Shown piece by piece: positions 1-8,465 of a stretch of 63,903 nt of DNA; the first letter of the stretch is position 1; each line of letters begins with the position of its first letter. The stretch lies in assembly GCA_017472325.1 (NCBI GenBank), contig JAFUQM010000020.1, positions 1 to 63,903 on the forward strand. The letters run 5' to 3'. Below the pieces are notes generated by a model, which saw only the letters and a program-made list of their open reading frames with translations, was not told the origin of the DNA and ran no database searches. Position numbers and translations under genes: made by a program. The DNA comes from Lachnospiraceae bacterium (lineage in GTDB: Bacteria > Bacillota > Clostridia > Lachnospirales > Lachnospiraceae).

Positions 1-232
1 GATGTCGAATGCTTCATTTAGAAAACGCCAAATACAGGTTATCGGAGCGCCATACATATGCTGCTATTTTCTGTAAGACTCAAACAGTGCTTCGACGGTT
101 GCGCACCATCAAAATTAGGTGCTAAGAAATACTAACATTTTCCTGAAATGAGTCGTCTTTGTTAAAAATAAAAGCAAAGATACAAGTGCATGTAGTAGAC
201 ATTATCAGATAATAAAGTATTATCTTACATCA
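1..232. repeat. Right arm of long-palindrome repeat family (copy A, cut by window edge)
   Basis: This is gene-free sequence downstream of the leuS stop. It matches the right arm of the copy at 36130-36413 almost base for base (GATGTCGA, TTCATTTAGAAAACGCC, the core CATATGCTGCTATTTTCTGT and CAGTGCTTCGACGG). Further out it matches the outer right arm of the copy at 4150-4672 (AGGTGC, AAGAAATACT, AAAGTATTATC). The central stem-loop and left arm would lie before base 1. Bases 233-292 hold nothing else that I recognise. Confidence 0.85.
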
Positions 233-292
233 TAAGGTGCTTGGTACATGCAAGAGTCATTCCGAGATATAGAAACTCATTCGTTACTCAGA

Positions 293-2707
293 TTATTTCG
301 CAACAATATTAATAATTCTTCCTGGTACGTAAATTTCTTTTACAATTGTGCCAGATAATTTATCACCAAGTGCTTCTTTACCTGCCGCAATTGCAGCTTC
401 TTTGTCGATGTCAGCAGGTACTTTGATAACAAGTTTTGTTTTTCCATTTATCTGTACTGCTACTTCTTTTTCATCATCTACCATAGCAGCTTCATCTGCT
501 ACTGGCCATGTTGTATGGAATACAGAACCTACTTCCCCCAGTTCATGCCATAATTCTTCTGATAAATGTGGTGCAAATGGTGCAAGAAGCGTAACTGCTG
601 TCTTTAATGTTTCTTTATCAATGCCACCATTTTTAGCCATATCAATCATCTTGTTGTTATATTCCATAAATCCAGATACAACAGTATTCAAACTAAAGTT
701 TTCAAGACGCTGCGTGATATCGAACACCATTTTATTACGCAGTTTTATCATCTCTTTTGTTGCTACAACATTGCTATCCTTATGATCCATAACAAGATTC
801 CAGAAACGTGTAATAAAACGGTATACACCATCAATACCTCTGTCATCCCATTCAGAATCAAGTTCTGGTGGACCTACGAAAAGTTCATACATTCTTAAAG
901 AGTCACAGCCATAATCTTCTACCAAATCATCTGGTGATACGACATTGCCTTTGGATTTTGACATCTTAATACCATTCTTCCCTGTAATCATACCCTGATT
1001 GAACAGTTTTGTGAAAGGTTCATCAAAATCTACCACACCGATATCATATAAGAATTTTGTATAGAATCTGGAGTATAACAGGTGCAATACTGCATGTTCT
1101 ACACCACCAATATACATATCAACTGGCAAATATTTTGCCGCTTTTTCTTTGCTCACAAGTTCATCTGAATTTTTACTATCTACATAGCGCAAGAAATACC
1201 ATGAAGAACCTGCCCACTGAGGCATTGTATTCGTTTCACGTTTGGATGGCGCACCACACTGTGGACATGTTGTATTTACCCATTCTTCAATGTCAGCAAG
1301 TGGTGATTCTCCTGTACCTGTTGGCTGATAAGATTCTACTTCTGGTAATAATAATGGCAATTCATTTTCTGGTACTGGAACACATCCACATTTTGGACAA
1401 TGTACAATTGGAATTGGCTCACCCCAGTAACGCTGTCTTGAGAATACCCAGTCACGCAGTTTATAGTTTGTTGTTTTTCTACCAAGTCCACGCGCTTCAA
1501 TCATGGCTGGTGCTTCTTTTTTCAGGACTGCGGATTCCTGTCCGTTCCATTCACCAGAGTTAATCATTGTACCAACTGCATCTGTATAAGGCTCTGTCAT
1601 ATTCTCGATTTCTTTGCCATCTTTTGCGATAACTTGAATAATCGGAATATCGAACTTCTTAGCAAATTCAAAGTCTCTGTCATCATGTGCCGGTACACAC
1701 ATGATTGCACCTGTACCATAATCAGCCAGTACATAATCTGATAACCAGATAGGCACTTTGGCACCATTTAATGGATTGATTGCATATGAGCCTGTGAATA
1801 CACCTGTTTTTTCTTTATCCTGTAATCTGTCTACGTTGGATTTCATAGAAGCATCAAAAATATATTTGTCTACTGCTTCTTTTGTCTCAGGTGTTGCAAG
1901 ACTTGCTGCCATTGCATGTTCTGGCGCAAGTACCATAAAGGTTGCCCCATGCAAGGTATCTGGTCTTGTTGTATATACTGTAATTTTTTCTTCTCTACCC
2001 TCTATTGCAAAATCAACTTCTGCACCATAAGATTTACCAATCCAGTCTGCCTGCATTTTTTTAACTTTTTCTGGCCAATCAAGTTTATCTAAGTCTGCTA
2101 ATAATCTATCAGCATATTTTGTAATTTTAAGCATCCACTGTTTTAAGTTTTTCTTCGTTACATCTTCGCCACAACGTTCACATTTGCCGTTCACAACTTC
2201 TTCATTTGCAAGCCCTGTCTTACAGGAAGGACACCAGTTGATTGGCATTTCTTTCTCGTAAGCGAGACCTTCCTTGAACATTTTCACAAAAATCCACTGA
2301 GTCCATTTGTAGAACTCTGGGTCTGTTGTATTTACTTCCATATCCCAGTCATATAATGCTGCAATCTGGTTAATCTGTTTTTTGATATTGGCAACATTTT
2401 CTGCTGTAGACTTTGCAGGATGTACTCCCATCTTAATTGCATAGTTTTCTGCTGGAAGACCAAATGCATCCCAACCCATTGGGTGGATGATATAATGTCC
2501 ACCATTTAACATTTTATAACGGCTCCATACGTCAGAAATAACGTATCCTCTCCAGTGTCCTACATGAAGTCCGTTTCCTGATGGATATGGAAACATATCC
2601 AAACAATAATATTTTGGTTTTTTGCCATCATTGACGTTCACAGGATTTTTTTCCCATTCTGCACGCCATTTTTGTTCAATCTCTCTGTGATTGTACGGTA
2701 CTGCCAT
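293..2707 (-). CDS. leuS: Leucyl-tRNA synthetase
   Basis: Charges tRNA-Leu with leucine in the cytoplasm. At 804 aa it has the usual bacterial LeuRS length. The class I signature HVGH is at residues 48-51, inside an FPYPSGNGLHVGH context. A zinc-binding CPSC...CERC pair lies near residues 160-180. The CP1 editing domain has the TTRPDTLHG threonine-rich motif near residue 246, and a second CPKC...CPQC ribbon precedes the PQWAGSSWYFLRY segment. The KMSKS loop lies near residue 580. A T-box leader precedes it and it appears monocistronic. Confidence 0.98.
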   Translation of the reverse strand: MAVPYNHREIEQKWRAEWEKNPVNVNDGKKPKYYCLDMFPYPSGNGLHVGHWRGYVISDVWSRYKMLNGGHYIIHPMGWDAFGLPAENYAIKMGVHPAKSTAENVANIKKQINQIAALYDWDMEVNTTDPEFYKWTQWIFVKMFKEGLAYEKEMPINWCPSCKTGLANEEVVNGKCERCGEDVTKKNLKQWMLKITKYADRLLADLDKLDWPEKVKKMQADWIGKSYGAEVDFAIEGREEKITVYTTRPDTLHGATFMVLAPEHAMAASLATPETKEAVDKYIFDASMKSNVDRLQDKEKTGVFTGSYAINPLNGAKVPIWLSDYVLADYGTGAIMCVPAHDDRDFEFAKKFDIPIIQVIAKDGKEIENMTEPYTDAVGTMINSGEWNGQESAVLKKEAPAMIEARGLGRKTTNYKLRDWVFSRQRYWGEPIPIVHCPKCGCVPVPENELPLLLPEVESYQPTGTGESPLADIEEWVNTTCPQCGAPSKRETNTMPQWAGSSWYFLRYVDSKNSDELVSKEKAAKYLPVDMYIGGVEHAVLHLLYSRFYTKFLYDIGVVDFDEPFTKLFNQGMITGKNGIKMSKSKGNVVSPDDLVEDYGCDSLRMYELFVGPPELDSEWDDRGIDGVYRFITRFWNLVMDHKDSNVVATKEMIKLRNKMVFDITQRLENFSLNTVVSGFMEYNNKMIDMAKNGGIDKETLKTAVTLLAPFAPHLSEELWHELGEVGSVFHTTWPVADEAAMVDDEKEVAVQINGKTKLVIKVPADIDKEAAIAAGKEALGDKLSGTIVKEIYVPGRIINIVAK

Positions 2708-2786
2708 TTTTCATTCCTCCATTTTCTAAAATCCACAAACGAGCAAAACTCGCAAGTCATGTTTCCTATTGTTCACAAAATAGTTT

Positions 2787-3110
2787 ATGAATCAAAAAAG
2801 CCCTTGCATCTCTAATCCAGAGACGAAAGGGGCTTGCTTCCGTGGTACCACTCTAGTTCACAAAACAATACACAAACAAACATTTTTGTATTACAAATTT
2901 ATTCGTATATATCTATCTTGCACACTCATATCTCCTATAACGGGAAGACCCGCTTTTTGCTACACACAAAAACGCTTCACAAAAAGAACTCCGAGGTGAG
3001 TTGGGAGTTTGCTTCTACTGCCTCACACCACCCGGCAGCTCTCTGCTAAAAGTCTACGCTCTTACTATTCCTCATCAACGTTTCTTCATATAAATCTTAT
3101 CACTAGGACT
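2787..3110 (-). promoter_or_regulatory. T-box leader of leuS, CTC (Leu) specifier
   Basis: Reads on the minus strand from about 3105 to the leuS start. The T-box antiterminator bulge sequence AGAGTGGTACCACGG is at 2840-2854. It is followed at once by a long GC-rich hairpin ending in TTTTTT (2795-2835), the intrinsic terminator. Stem I contains AACTCACC, in which CTC (complement of 2998-3000) sits in the usual NNN-ACC specifier context, and CTC is a leucine codon. Uncharged tRNA-Leu should pair here and allow read-through into leuS. The specifier matches the downstream gene, which supports both calls. Confidence 0.95.
2795..2835 (-). terminator. Intrinsic terminator of the leuS T-box
   Basis: On the minus strand AAGCCCCTTTCGTCTCTGG pairs with the downstream AGAGATGCAAGGGCTT arm, followed by a TTTTTTG run. 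It is the alternative fold to the T-box antiterminator just upstream. Confidence 0.9.
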
Positions 3111-3111
3111 T

Positions 3112-3140
3112 ATTCTACCTATAACAGCAAAAATTGTCAA
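3112..3140 (-). promoter_or_regulatory. Promoter of the leuS T-box transcript
   Basis: Minus strand -35 TTGACA (3135-3140), 17 bp spacer, -10 TAGAAT (3112-3117). The start would be near 3105, which gives a leader of about 400 nt that includes the whole T-box. Confidence 0.85.
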
Positions 3141-3151
3141 GAATAAAGTAG

Positions 3152-3181
3152 TTGATTTCACACTATATCCAATGCTACAAT
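3152..3181 (+). promoter_or_regulatory. Probable promoter of the formate/nitrite transporter gene
   Basis: TTGATT (3152-3157), 18 bp spacer, TACAAT (3176-3181), 57 bp before the start codon. It is divergent from the leuS promoter only 12 bp away. Confidence 0.6.
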
Positions 3182-3237
3182 AAAGAAAATCTTAACAAAA
3201 AATTAATCTATACTATGATTTCTAAGAAAGGACTCTT

Positions 3238-4116
3238 ATGGCAAAAAAAATTCATACCCCTGTACAAGTTATAGAAAATAATATGCGAAGTGGATACGAA
3301 AAAGCAACTCTTCCACTTCCAAAAATGATATTACTCGGTATTCTTTCCGGTATTTTTATTGCACTGGCTGGTTCAGCAAGCAACGTTGCTGTACATAACA
3401 TTACAGATGTTGGACTTGCAAGAACACTTGCAGGTGTTATCTTCCCTGTTGGACTGATTATGATTGTCTTCATGGGCGGTGAGTTATTTACAAGTAACTG
3501 TTTGATTATTATGAATGTTTATGGAAAAAGACTTTCTTTTCGCGCTTTCTTCAAAAACTTATTTGTAATTTACTTCAGCAATCTTTTGGGTGCCCTCTTT
3601 GCAGATTTTTTAATCTATTTCAGCGGGCAGCTTAACTACTCTGCTGGTGGTGTTGGCGCCTATACAATCAAGGTTGCTCTTTCCAAAGTAGAACTTTCAC
3701 CTGAAAATGGAATTGCATCTGGTATTCTCTGTAATATCCTTGTATGTGTTGCAATATTGATGGTAGGTGTTGCGCGTGAAACAGTTGGTAAAATTTTTGC
3801 AAGTTTTTTCCCAATCTGGGCCTTCGTAATCGGTGGTTTTGAACATTCCATTGCAAATATGTTTTATATTCCAACTGGAATTCTAGCAGCAAAGAATCCT
3901 GTATATGCCGCAAAAGCCCAGGAGTTATACGGCATTACAACAGAACAACTAGAGTCACTCACTATAGTAAACAGTCTACAAAATTTTATTCCTGTAACCA
4001 TTGGTAATTTTATTGGTGGCGCATTTGTTATTGGCGGTTTATGTTTTGTCATATTCAAAACACACTATGGTGAAAACACACTGGAAGCAATCAAGGAACA
4101 AACCGATTCCGAATAA
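3238..4116 (+). CDS. Formate/nitrite transporter (FNT/FocA-NirC family)
   Basis: Inner-membrane pentameric channel family moving small monovalent anions such as formate, nitrite or hydrosulfide. The 292 aa protein has about six hydrophobic segments. It carries the family hallmarks GGELFTSNCL near residue 80, where the broken-helix loop lies, and GFEHSIANMFYIP near residue 200 with the central His. RBS AAGAAAGGA lies before the ATG. No pyruvate formate-lyase or nitrite reductase gene is adjacent, so the substrate cannot be fixed from context. Formate export during mixed-acid fermentation is plausible in an anaerobe. Confidence 0.9.
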   Translation: MAKKIHTPVQVIENNMRSGYEKATLPLPKMILLGILSGIFIALAGSASNVAVHNITDVGLARTLAGVIFPVGLIMIVFMGGELFTSNCLIIMNVYGKRLSFRAFFKNLFVIYFSNLLGALFADFLIYFSGQLNYSAGGVGAYTIKVALSKVELSPENGIASGILCNILVCVAILMVGVARETVGKIFASFFPIWAFVIGGFEHSIANMFYIPTGILAAKNPVYAAKAQELYGITTEQLESLTIVNSLQNFIPVTIGNFIGGAFVIGGLCFVIFKTHYGENTLEAIKEQTDSE

Positions 4117-4149
4117 TAAAAACGGCTGTTACCAATTACCCATCATTCT

Positions 4150-4672
4150 TTTGGTGCATGATAATACTTTCTTATCTGCTAATATCTACTATGTGCATTT
4201 GTATCTTTCCTTTTATTTTTGCACTGGGGTACTCTTTTCAGAAAAAGGTTAGTATTTCTTAGCACCTGATTTTGATGGTAAGCAACCGTCTCGCAAAACT
4301 CGCTTTACAGAAAATAGCAGCATATGTATGGCGCGACGATAACCTAGTTTTGGCGTTTTCTAAATGAAGCATTCGACATCTTCGATTGTTCTGCCCTTCA
4401 CAAAAGAGGCTTCGCCTCTGGGAGTTTCAGGGCAGAACTTGATGTCTCTGTGCTTCATTAAGAAAATGCACAAAACGGTTAAAAGTCGCGCCTATACATA
4501 TGCTGCTATTTTCTGTAAAGCGAGTTTTGCGAGACGGTTGTAATAAAAACCTTCAAAATCAGGTGCATAGAAATACTTGCCTTTTTCTGACGAGTACACG
4601 TGCAAAAATAAAAAGAAAGATACATTACATAAAGTAGGCAGGAGCAGATAAGAAAGTATTATCATTCACTAT
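4150..4672. repeat. Full-length ~520 bp imperfect palindrome (copy B)
   Basis: Fills the 616 bp gap between two convergent genes. The left and right arms are inverted copies over about 260 bp each. For example, AGCACCTGATTTTGA near 4260 answers TCAAAATCAGGTGC near 4557. The core ACAGAAAATAGCAGCATATGTA (from 4311) answers TACATATGCTGCTATTTTCTGT (from 4496). AGATAAGAAAGTATTATCAT also occurs in both arms. The centre is a compact stem-loop: GTTCTGCCC (4388) pairs with GGGCAGAAC (ending 4438), around an inner GAGGC-TTC-GCCTC. No convincing ORF lies inside. It is the longest copy of a family also seen at 1, 36130, 50340 and 63706. Confidence 0.9.
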
Positions 4673-4732
4673 GAAGATGCTTGTTAATTTACAACAGTCG
4701 TTAATCGATGAAATAAAAGGATTAATGGTTTC

Positions 4733-5248
4733 TTAATCCATTAATCCTTCCATTATATGAACACGAATGCGTTCTTCTTCTATATTAACATCCAGAATAC
4801 ACTGCTTAATTGCCGGAAGCAACACTTCTTTCTCATTTTCCATTTTAACTACATATACATCATTGGCACCTGTCTCTATTACATCAGTTAACGTACCAAT
4901 CACTTTATCTGATTCATCTACAACAGTCAGTCCAATCAAGTCTGCAATAAAATATTCATCTTTTTGCAGCTTCACGGCATTTTCTCTTGTAACATACAGA
5001 TTTTTACCTTTATATTTTTCGATATCATTGATATTATCAATGCCTTTAAATTTTAAAATTACAAATTGTTTAAAAAATTTAACACCTTCGATTTCCAGTT
5101 CTAATTTTTCTTTACCTGTATCTAATATAACCTGTTTCAATTTTTTAAAGCGCTTTGCATCATCCGTTGTTGGATATACTTTTACTTCTCCACGGATTCC
5201 ATGTGTTGATGTAATTGCGCCTACTTGAAGCATATCATTTTTCTGCAT
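4733..5248 (-). CDS. rimM: Ribosome maturation factor RimM
   Basis: Assists maturation of the 30S head and binds ribosomal protein S19. The start was set at the ATG giving [10 protein letters not shown] (171 aa) because GAGGAGACAGGA lies just upstream. The longer frame adds an unlikely N-terminus. The [15 protein letters not shown] opening is the RimM barrel signature, and a PRC-barrel-like half containing [13 protein letters not shown] follows, ending near the C-terminal LLPAI segment. It is last in the ylxM-ffh-rpsP-khpA-rimM run. trmD, its usual next neighbour, is 40 kb away. Confidence 0.95.
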   Translation of the reverse strand: MQKNDMLQVGAITSTHGIRGEVKVYPTTDDAKRFKKLKQVILDTGKEKLELEIEGVKFFKQFVILKFKGIDNINDIEKYKGKNLYVTRENAVKLQKDEYFIADLIGLTVVDESDKVIGTLTDVIETGANDVYVVKMENEKEVLLPAIKQCILDVNIEEERIRVHIMEGLMD

Positions 5249-5357
5249 TCCTGTCTCCTCATTTATATAGTGATAAGTCCATAACAGCCTTCTATAACAT
5301 AATGTCAACATATTTTTTCAGGGTTTCATATTAATATCAAGGCCTATGTTAGACTCA

Positions 5358-5389
5358 AATGCGTCCAAAACAAACGTTTTGGACGCATT
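5358..5389 (-). terminator. Perfect hairpin between khpA and rimM
   Basis: AATGCGTCCAAAAC, a 4-base loop, then GTTTTGGACGCATT, starting 5 bases after the khpA stop. The run after the stem on the minus strand is only ATTTGAG. It is therefore a weak terminator or an RNA-processing/stability hairpin that could lower rimM expression relative to the upstream genes. Confidence 0.6.
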
Positions 5390-5394
5390 GTATA

Positions 5395-5622
5395 TTAGAT
5401 GATTTCCACATCTACTCTCTTATTCTCTTTGGATGATGCTGCTTTTACAACGGAGCGAATTGCTTTTGCAATACGTCCCTGTTTACCAATAACTTTCCCC
5501 ATATCGGAAGCAGCTACGTGAAGTTCAACAACAGTATTTCTACCGTCTTCCTTCTCTGTTACAAAAACTTCATCCGGATTATCTACGAGTGCTTTTGCAA
5601 TAACTTCAACGAGTTCCTTCAT
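5395..5622 (-). CDS. khpA: KH-domain RNA-binding protein KhpA (YlqC family)
   Basis: A 75 aa single KH-domain protein with the RNA-contacting GxxG loop visible as IGKQGRIAKAIR in the middle. In Firmicutes the orthologue (YlqC/KhpA) pairs with KhpB and affects cell size and RNA metabolism. It sits between rpsP and rimM, its standard place. RBS GGAGGTGG lies immediately upstream. Confidence 0.93.
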   Translation of the reverse strand: MKELVEVIAKALVDNPDEVFVTEKEDGRNTVVELHVAASDMGKVIGKQGRIAKAIRSVVKAASSKENKRVDVEII

Positions 5623-5645
5623 AATCCACCTCCAAAAGTGTGCTA

Positions 5646-5891
5646 TTATTTTTCAATTCCTACAGATTTGAAAATTCTTGCTACTACTTCTGTTGGCTGT
5701 GCACCGTTTGCAAGCCATTTTTTAGCTAATTCTTCGTTTACTTTGTATGTGCTTGGATCTGTTGTTGGGTCATATGTTCCAATTTCTTCGATGAATTTAC
5801 CATCTCTTGGGGATCTGGAATCTGCAACTACGATTCTATAAAAAGGTGCTTTCTTCTGTCCCATTCTTCTTAATCTGATTTTAACTGCCAT
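5646..5891 (-). CDS. rpsP: 30S ribosomal protein S16
   Basis: An 81 aa protein starting [31 protein letters not shown] (first part shown), the S16 signature, followed by [10 protein letters not shown]. It is full length for the family and an early-binding protein of the 30S 5' domain. It lies 90 bp after ffh and 23 bp before khpA, within the same minus-strand operon. Confidence 0.97.
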   Translation of the reverse strand: MAVKIRLRRMGQKKAPFYRIVVADSRSPRDGKFIEEIGTYDPTTDPSTYKVNEELAKKWLANGAQPTEVVARIFKSVGIEK

Positions 5892-5981
5892 GTTTCTTTA
5901 CCTCCGTAAATAAAAAATTAATGTTTATATTTGAATAGAAATGTAAGTATTTCTAAACTTAACTGATATAATTTCTGTTAC

Positions 5982-7346
5982 TTAAAACGGGAATTTCATT
6001 CCTCCGCCACCAAACATGCCTCTGCCTTTTTTGCCACCAAACATCCCCGGCATCTGCTTCATCATCTTCTGTGACTGTTCAAACTGCTTTACAAAGCGGT
6101 TTACAACGCTGATATCCACGCCAGCGCCTCTCGCAATTCTGCTCTTTCTAGAAGGATTTAACAGCTTTGGATTTCTTCTTTCTTCCACCGTCATGGATAA
6201 CACAATCGCTTCCATTCTAGCAAGCTGTTTCTCATCAATCATGGACTCAATATCGCCCATTTTCGCTCCCATTCCCGGCATCATGCTAAGAAGGCTAGAT
6301 AAACCACCCATGTTTCTCATCTGTTTCATGCTTTCAAGGTAGTCTTCAAAATCAAACTTACCTTTTTTCATTCTGGCGGCCATTTCTTTTTCTTTATCTT
6401 CATCAATATCAAGATTTGCCTGCACTTTATCAATCAGTGTTAGGACATCTCCCATACCAAGAATTCTGCTCGCCATTCTGTCTGGATAAAACTGTTCTAA
6501 ATCAGACAGTTTCTCACCCATACCAACATAAAGAATCGGTTTTCCTGTAACCGCTTTTACAGACAGTGCGGCACCGCCTCTGGAATCACCATCCATTTTA
6601 GAAAGCACGATACCATCTAGGCCAATCTTTTCGTCGAATTCCTTTGCTACATTAACTGCATCCTGACCTGTCATCGCATCAACAACAAGCAGTGTTTGAT
6701 GCACTTCAACATTGGCTTTGATTTCCTGTAGCTCTGCCATCATATCTTCATCAATATGAAGACGTCCAGCAGTATCGAGAATGACTACATTATGACCGTT
6801 TTTCGCAGCATGTTCAAGTGCGGCTTTTGCAATATTGACAGGCTTATGAGTATCCCCCATAGAAAATACATCTACCTGTTGCTTCTCACCATTAATCTGC
6901 AGCTGTTTAATTGCTGCTGGCCTATATATATCACAGGCTACAAGCAATGGTTTCTTACCCTTTAGCTTCAATTTGCCTGCAATTTTCGCTGTTGTTGTTG
7001 TCTTACCTGCACCCTGCAAACCACACATCATAATTACTGTTGTGGCTTTTCCTGGCTGCAATGTAAGCTCAGTTGTCTCAGAGCCCATCAGGTTAATCAT
7101 CTCTTCGTTTACGATTTTGACAACCATCTGTCCTGGATTCAGACCATTTAGCACATCTGCTCCTATAGCTCTTTCTTCTACGGATTTTACAAATTGTTTT
7201 ACTACTTTAAAGTTAACATCCGCTTCTAACAATGCCATCTTAACTTCTTTCAAAGCTGTCTTAACATCAGATTCTGTGAGACGACCTTTACTTCTTAAAT
7301 TTTTAAATACATTTTGCAGTTTATCTGTTAAACTCTCAAATGCCAT
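5982..7346 (-). CDS. ffh: Signal recognition particle protein Ffh
   Basis: SRP54 GTPase that binds 4.5S/scRNA and signal sequences and docks with FtsY. It is 454 aa, with a helical N domain, then the GTPase domain with P-loop GLQGAGKTTTTAK near residue 108, DTAGRL, and TKMD-type SKMDGDSRGG. The methionine-rich M domain runs from about residue 295, with MPGMG-type repeats ending in a Gly/Met/Phe-rich tail (GKKGRGMFGGGGMKFPF). It directly follows ylxM. Confidence 0.98.
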   Translation of the reverse strand: MAFESLTDKLQNVFKNLRSKGRLTESDVKTALKEVKMALLEADVNFKVVKQFVKSVEERAIGADVLNGLNPGQMVVKIVNEEMINLMGSETTELTLQPGKATTVIMMCGLQGAGKTTTTAKIAGKLKLKGKKPLLVACDIYRPAAIKQLQINGEKQQVDVFSMGDTHKPVNIAKAALEHAAKNGHNVVILDTAGRLHIDEDMMAELQEIKANVEVHQTLLVVDAMTGQDAVNVAKEFDEKIGLDGIVLSKMDGDSRGGAALSVKAVTGKPILYVGMGEKLSDLEQFYPDRMASRILGMGDVLTLIDKVQANLDIDEDKEKEMAARMKKGKFDFEDYLESMKQMRNMGGLSSLLSMMPGMGAKMGDIESMIDEKQLARMEAIVLSMTVEERRNPKLLNPSRKSRIARGAGVDISVVNRFVKQFEQSQKMMKQMPGMFGGKKGRGMFGGGGMKFPF

Positions 7347-7358
7347 TCGGATAATCCT

Positions 7359-7694
7359 CTATAATTCCATTAATATTTCATTTGCCAAACGCTTAATTTG
7401 CTCTGTCTGGTTACTATCAGTTAATGTGCCAGCCGCCGTTTCTATCTGTCTGACACAAGCTTTTATCTTATTAAACTTTTCTACCAAGTGCAATTTTTCT
7501 TCATACTCTGCAAGAATCTTATCACACCGTTTTATCAAATCATGAACGCCCTGTCTGCTGATGCCCTGTTCCTGTGCCATTTCGCTCAAGGATAGGTCAT
7601 TTAATACAACTGCTTCATAAATATATCTCTGATGCTCTGTCAGAAGTTCTCCATAGAAATCATATAAAAGCCCTTGCTCTACAATTCTCTCCAT
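7359..7694 (-). CDS. ylxM: YlxM/p13-like SRP-associated helix-turn-helix protein
   Basis: A 111 aa protein of the UPF0122 family. Sigma-factor region-4-like HTH residues include LTEHQRYIYEAVVLNDLSLSEMAQ and SRQGVHDLIKR. In streptococci the orthologue modulates SRP and FtsY GTPase activity. It is the first gene of the operon, 12 bp before ffh, with a strong promoter directly upstream. RBS GGAGCAGG precedes the ATG. Confidence 0.93.
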   Translation of the reverse strand: MERIVEQGLLYDFYGELLTEHQRYIYEAVVLNDLSLSEMAQEQGISRQGVHDLIKRCDKILAEYEEKLHLVEKFNKIKACVRQIETAAGTLTDSNQTEQIKRLANEILMEL

Positions 7695-7747
7695 TTTCGT
7701 CCTGCTCCACTTCTATATAAAGGCGCAGTTTCTCTGACACCTTTGTT

Positions 7748-7776
7748 ATTCTACAACACAAAGCAAAAGGTGTCAA
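7748..7776 (-). promoter_or_regulatory. Promoter of the ylxM-ffh-rpsP-khpA-rimM operon
   Basis: Minus strand -35 TTGACA (7771-7776), 17 bp spacer, -10 TAGAAT (7748-7753). The -35 box lies inside the downstream arm of the hairpin at 7767-7796. Confidence 0.85.
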
Positions 7777-7796
7777 GTATTTTTTCTTGACACCTT
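7767..7796 (-). terminator. Hairpin downstream of bioY
   Basis: AAGGTGTCAAG, an 8-base A-rich loop, then CTTGACACCTT followed by TTGC on the minus strand. It is positioned as the bioY terminator. Its second arm also supplies the -35 of the next operon. Confidence 0.65.
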
Positions 7797-7871
7797 CTAT
7801 TTGCATCATTTATTAAAATACTTTCTTAGCAGCGACCGCTAAAATGTACTCCCTGTATTTCATACCGCATA

Positions 7872-8417
7872 TTAATACACTCCCGCTTTATACAAACGTT
7901 TCCGTATCATCGGTCCCACAAATAAGATTATGACTATTTTCACAATATCTCCAGGTATAAAAGGAATGACACCCGCCATAAACGCCTCTGCAAACGTCAT
8001 ATCTGCACAACATGCAAGCCATACCGTACCAAATAGATACAATATTGCTGTAGCAAGCGCCATACCTATTAAATGAAAATACCACATTTTATAAAACTTC
8101 TCTATAAAATATCCACTGACATACACGACCAAAAGGTATCCTATCAGATATCCTCCTGTTGGTCCAAAAAGCTTTCCTGCTCCACCAGCAAATCCAGAAA
8201 ATACTGGCAAACCTACTAAGCCTAATAACAAATATATCAGACAGCTTATTGTTGCAAGCCTATATCCAAGCACAAAAGCAGACAAATACAAAACCAATGT
8301 TGCAAGTGATATAGGAATTGGCGTAAAAGGAAGCATAATTACCACCGGTCCTAAAATACATATTAATGCTGCCATCAAACCTACAGCTGCCATTTTATAG
8401 GTTTTTGTTTTTATCAT
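7872..8417 (-). CDS. bioY: Biotin transporter S component BioY
   Basis: Biotin-binding integral membrane subunit of an ECF-type importer. The chosen start gives MIKTKTYKMAAVG (181 aa) because GGAGA lies 7 nt upstream. The longer frame begins inside a hairpin. About six hydrophobic segments are visible, with family motifs GPTGGYLIGY in the middle and FIPGDIVK near the C-terminus. No ECF ATPase or transmembrane gene and no birA gene is adjacent, so it would share a general ECF module or act alone. Confidence 0.95.
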   Translation of the reverse strand: MIKTKTYKMAAVGLMAALICILGPVVIMLPFTPIPISLATLVLYLSAFVLGYRLATISCLIYLLLGLVGLPVFSGFAGGAGKLFGPTGGYLIGYLLVVYVSGYFIEKFYKMWYFHLIGMALATAILYLFGTVWLACCADMTFAEAFMAGVIPFIPGDIVKIVIILFVGPMIRKRLYKAGVY

Positions 8418-8427
8418 AGGTTTCTCC

Positions 8428-8456
8428 AAAAAACGGACAGTCATTCAACCGCCCGT
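8428..8456 (-). terminator. Terminator-like hairpin just upstream of the bioY ribosome binding site
   Basis: On the minus strand ACGGGCGGT, a 6-base loop and ACTGTCCGT form a 9 bp stem with two G-U pairs, followed by TTTTTT. The T-run ends at the GGAG that serves bioY. It is positioned to end YitT-gene transcription or to attenuate read-through into bioY. Confidence 0.65.
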
Positions 8457-8465
8457 CTTACTCAT

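Noticed and set aside
6973..7545. Long plus-strand frames opposite ffh/ylxM, smc and similar genes
   Set aside because: They are shadows of well-supported minus-strand genes, with no start signals and atypical composition.
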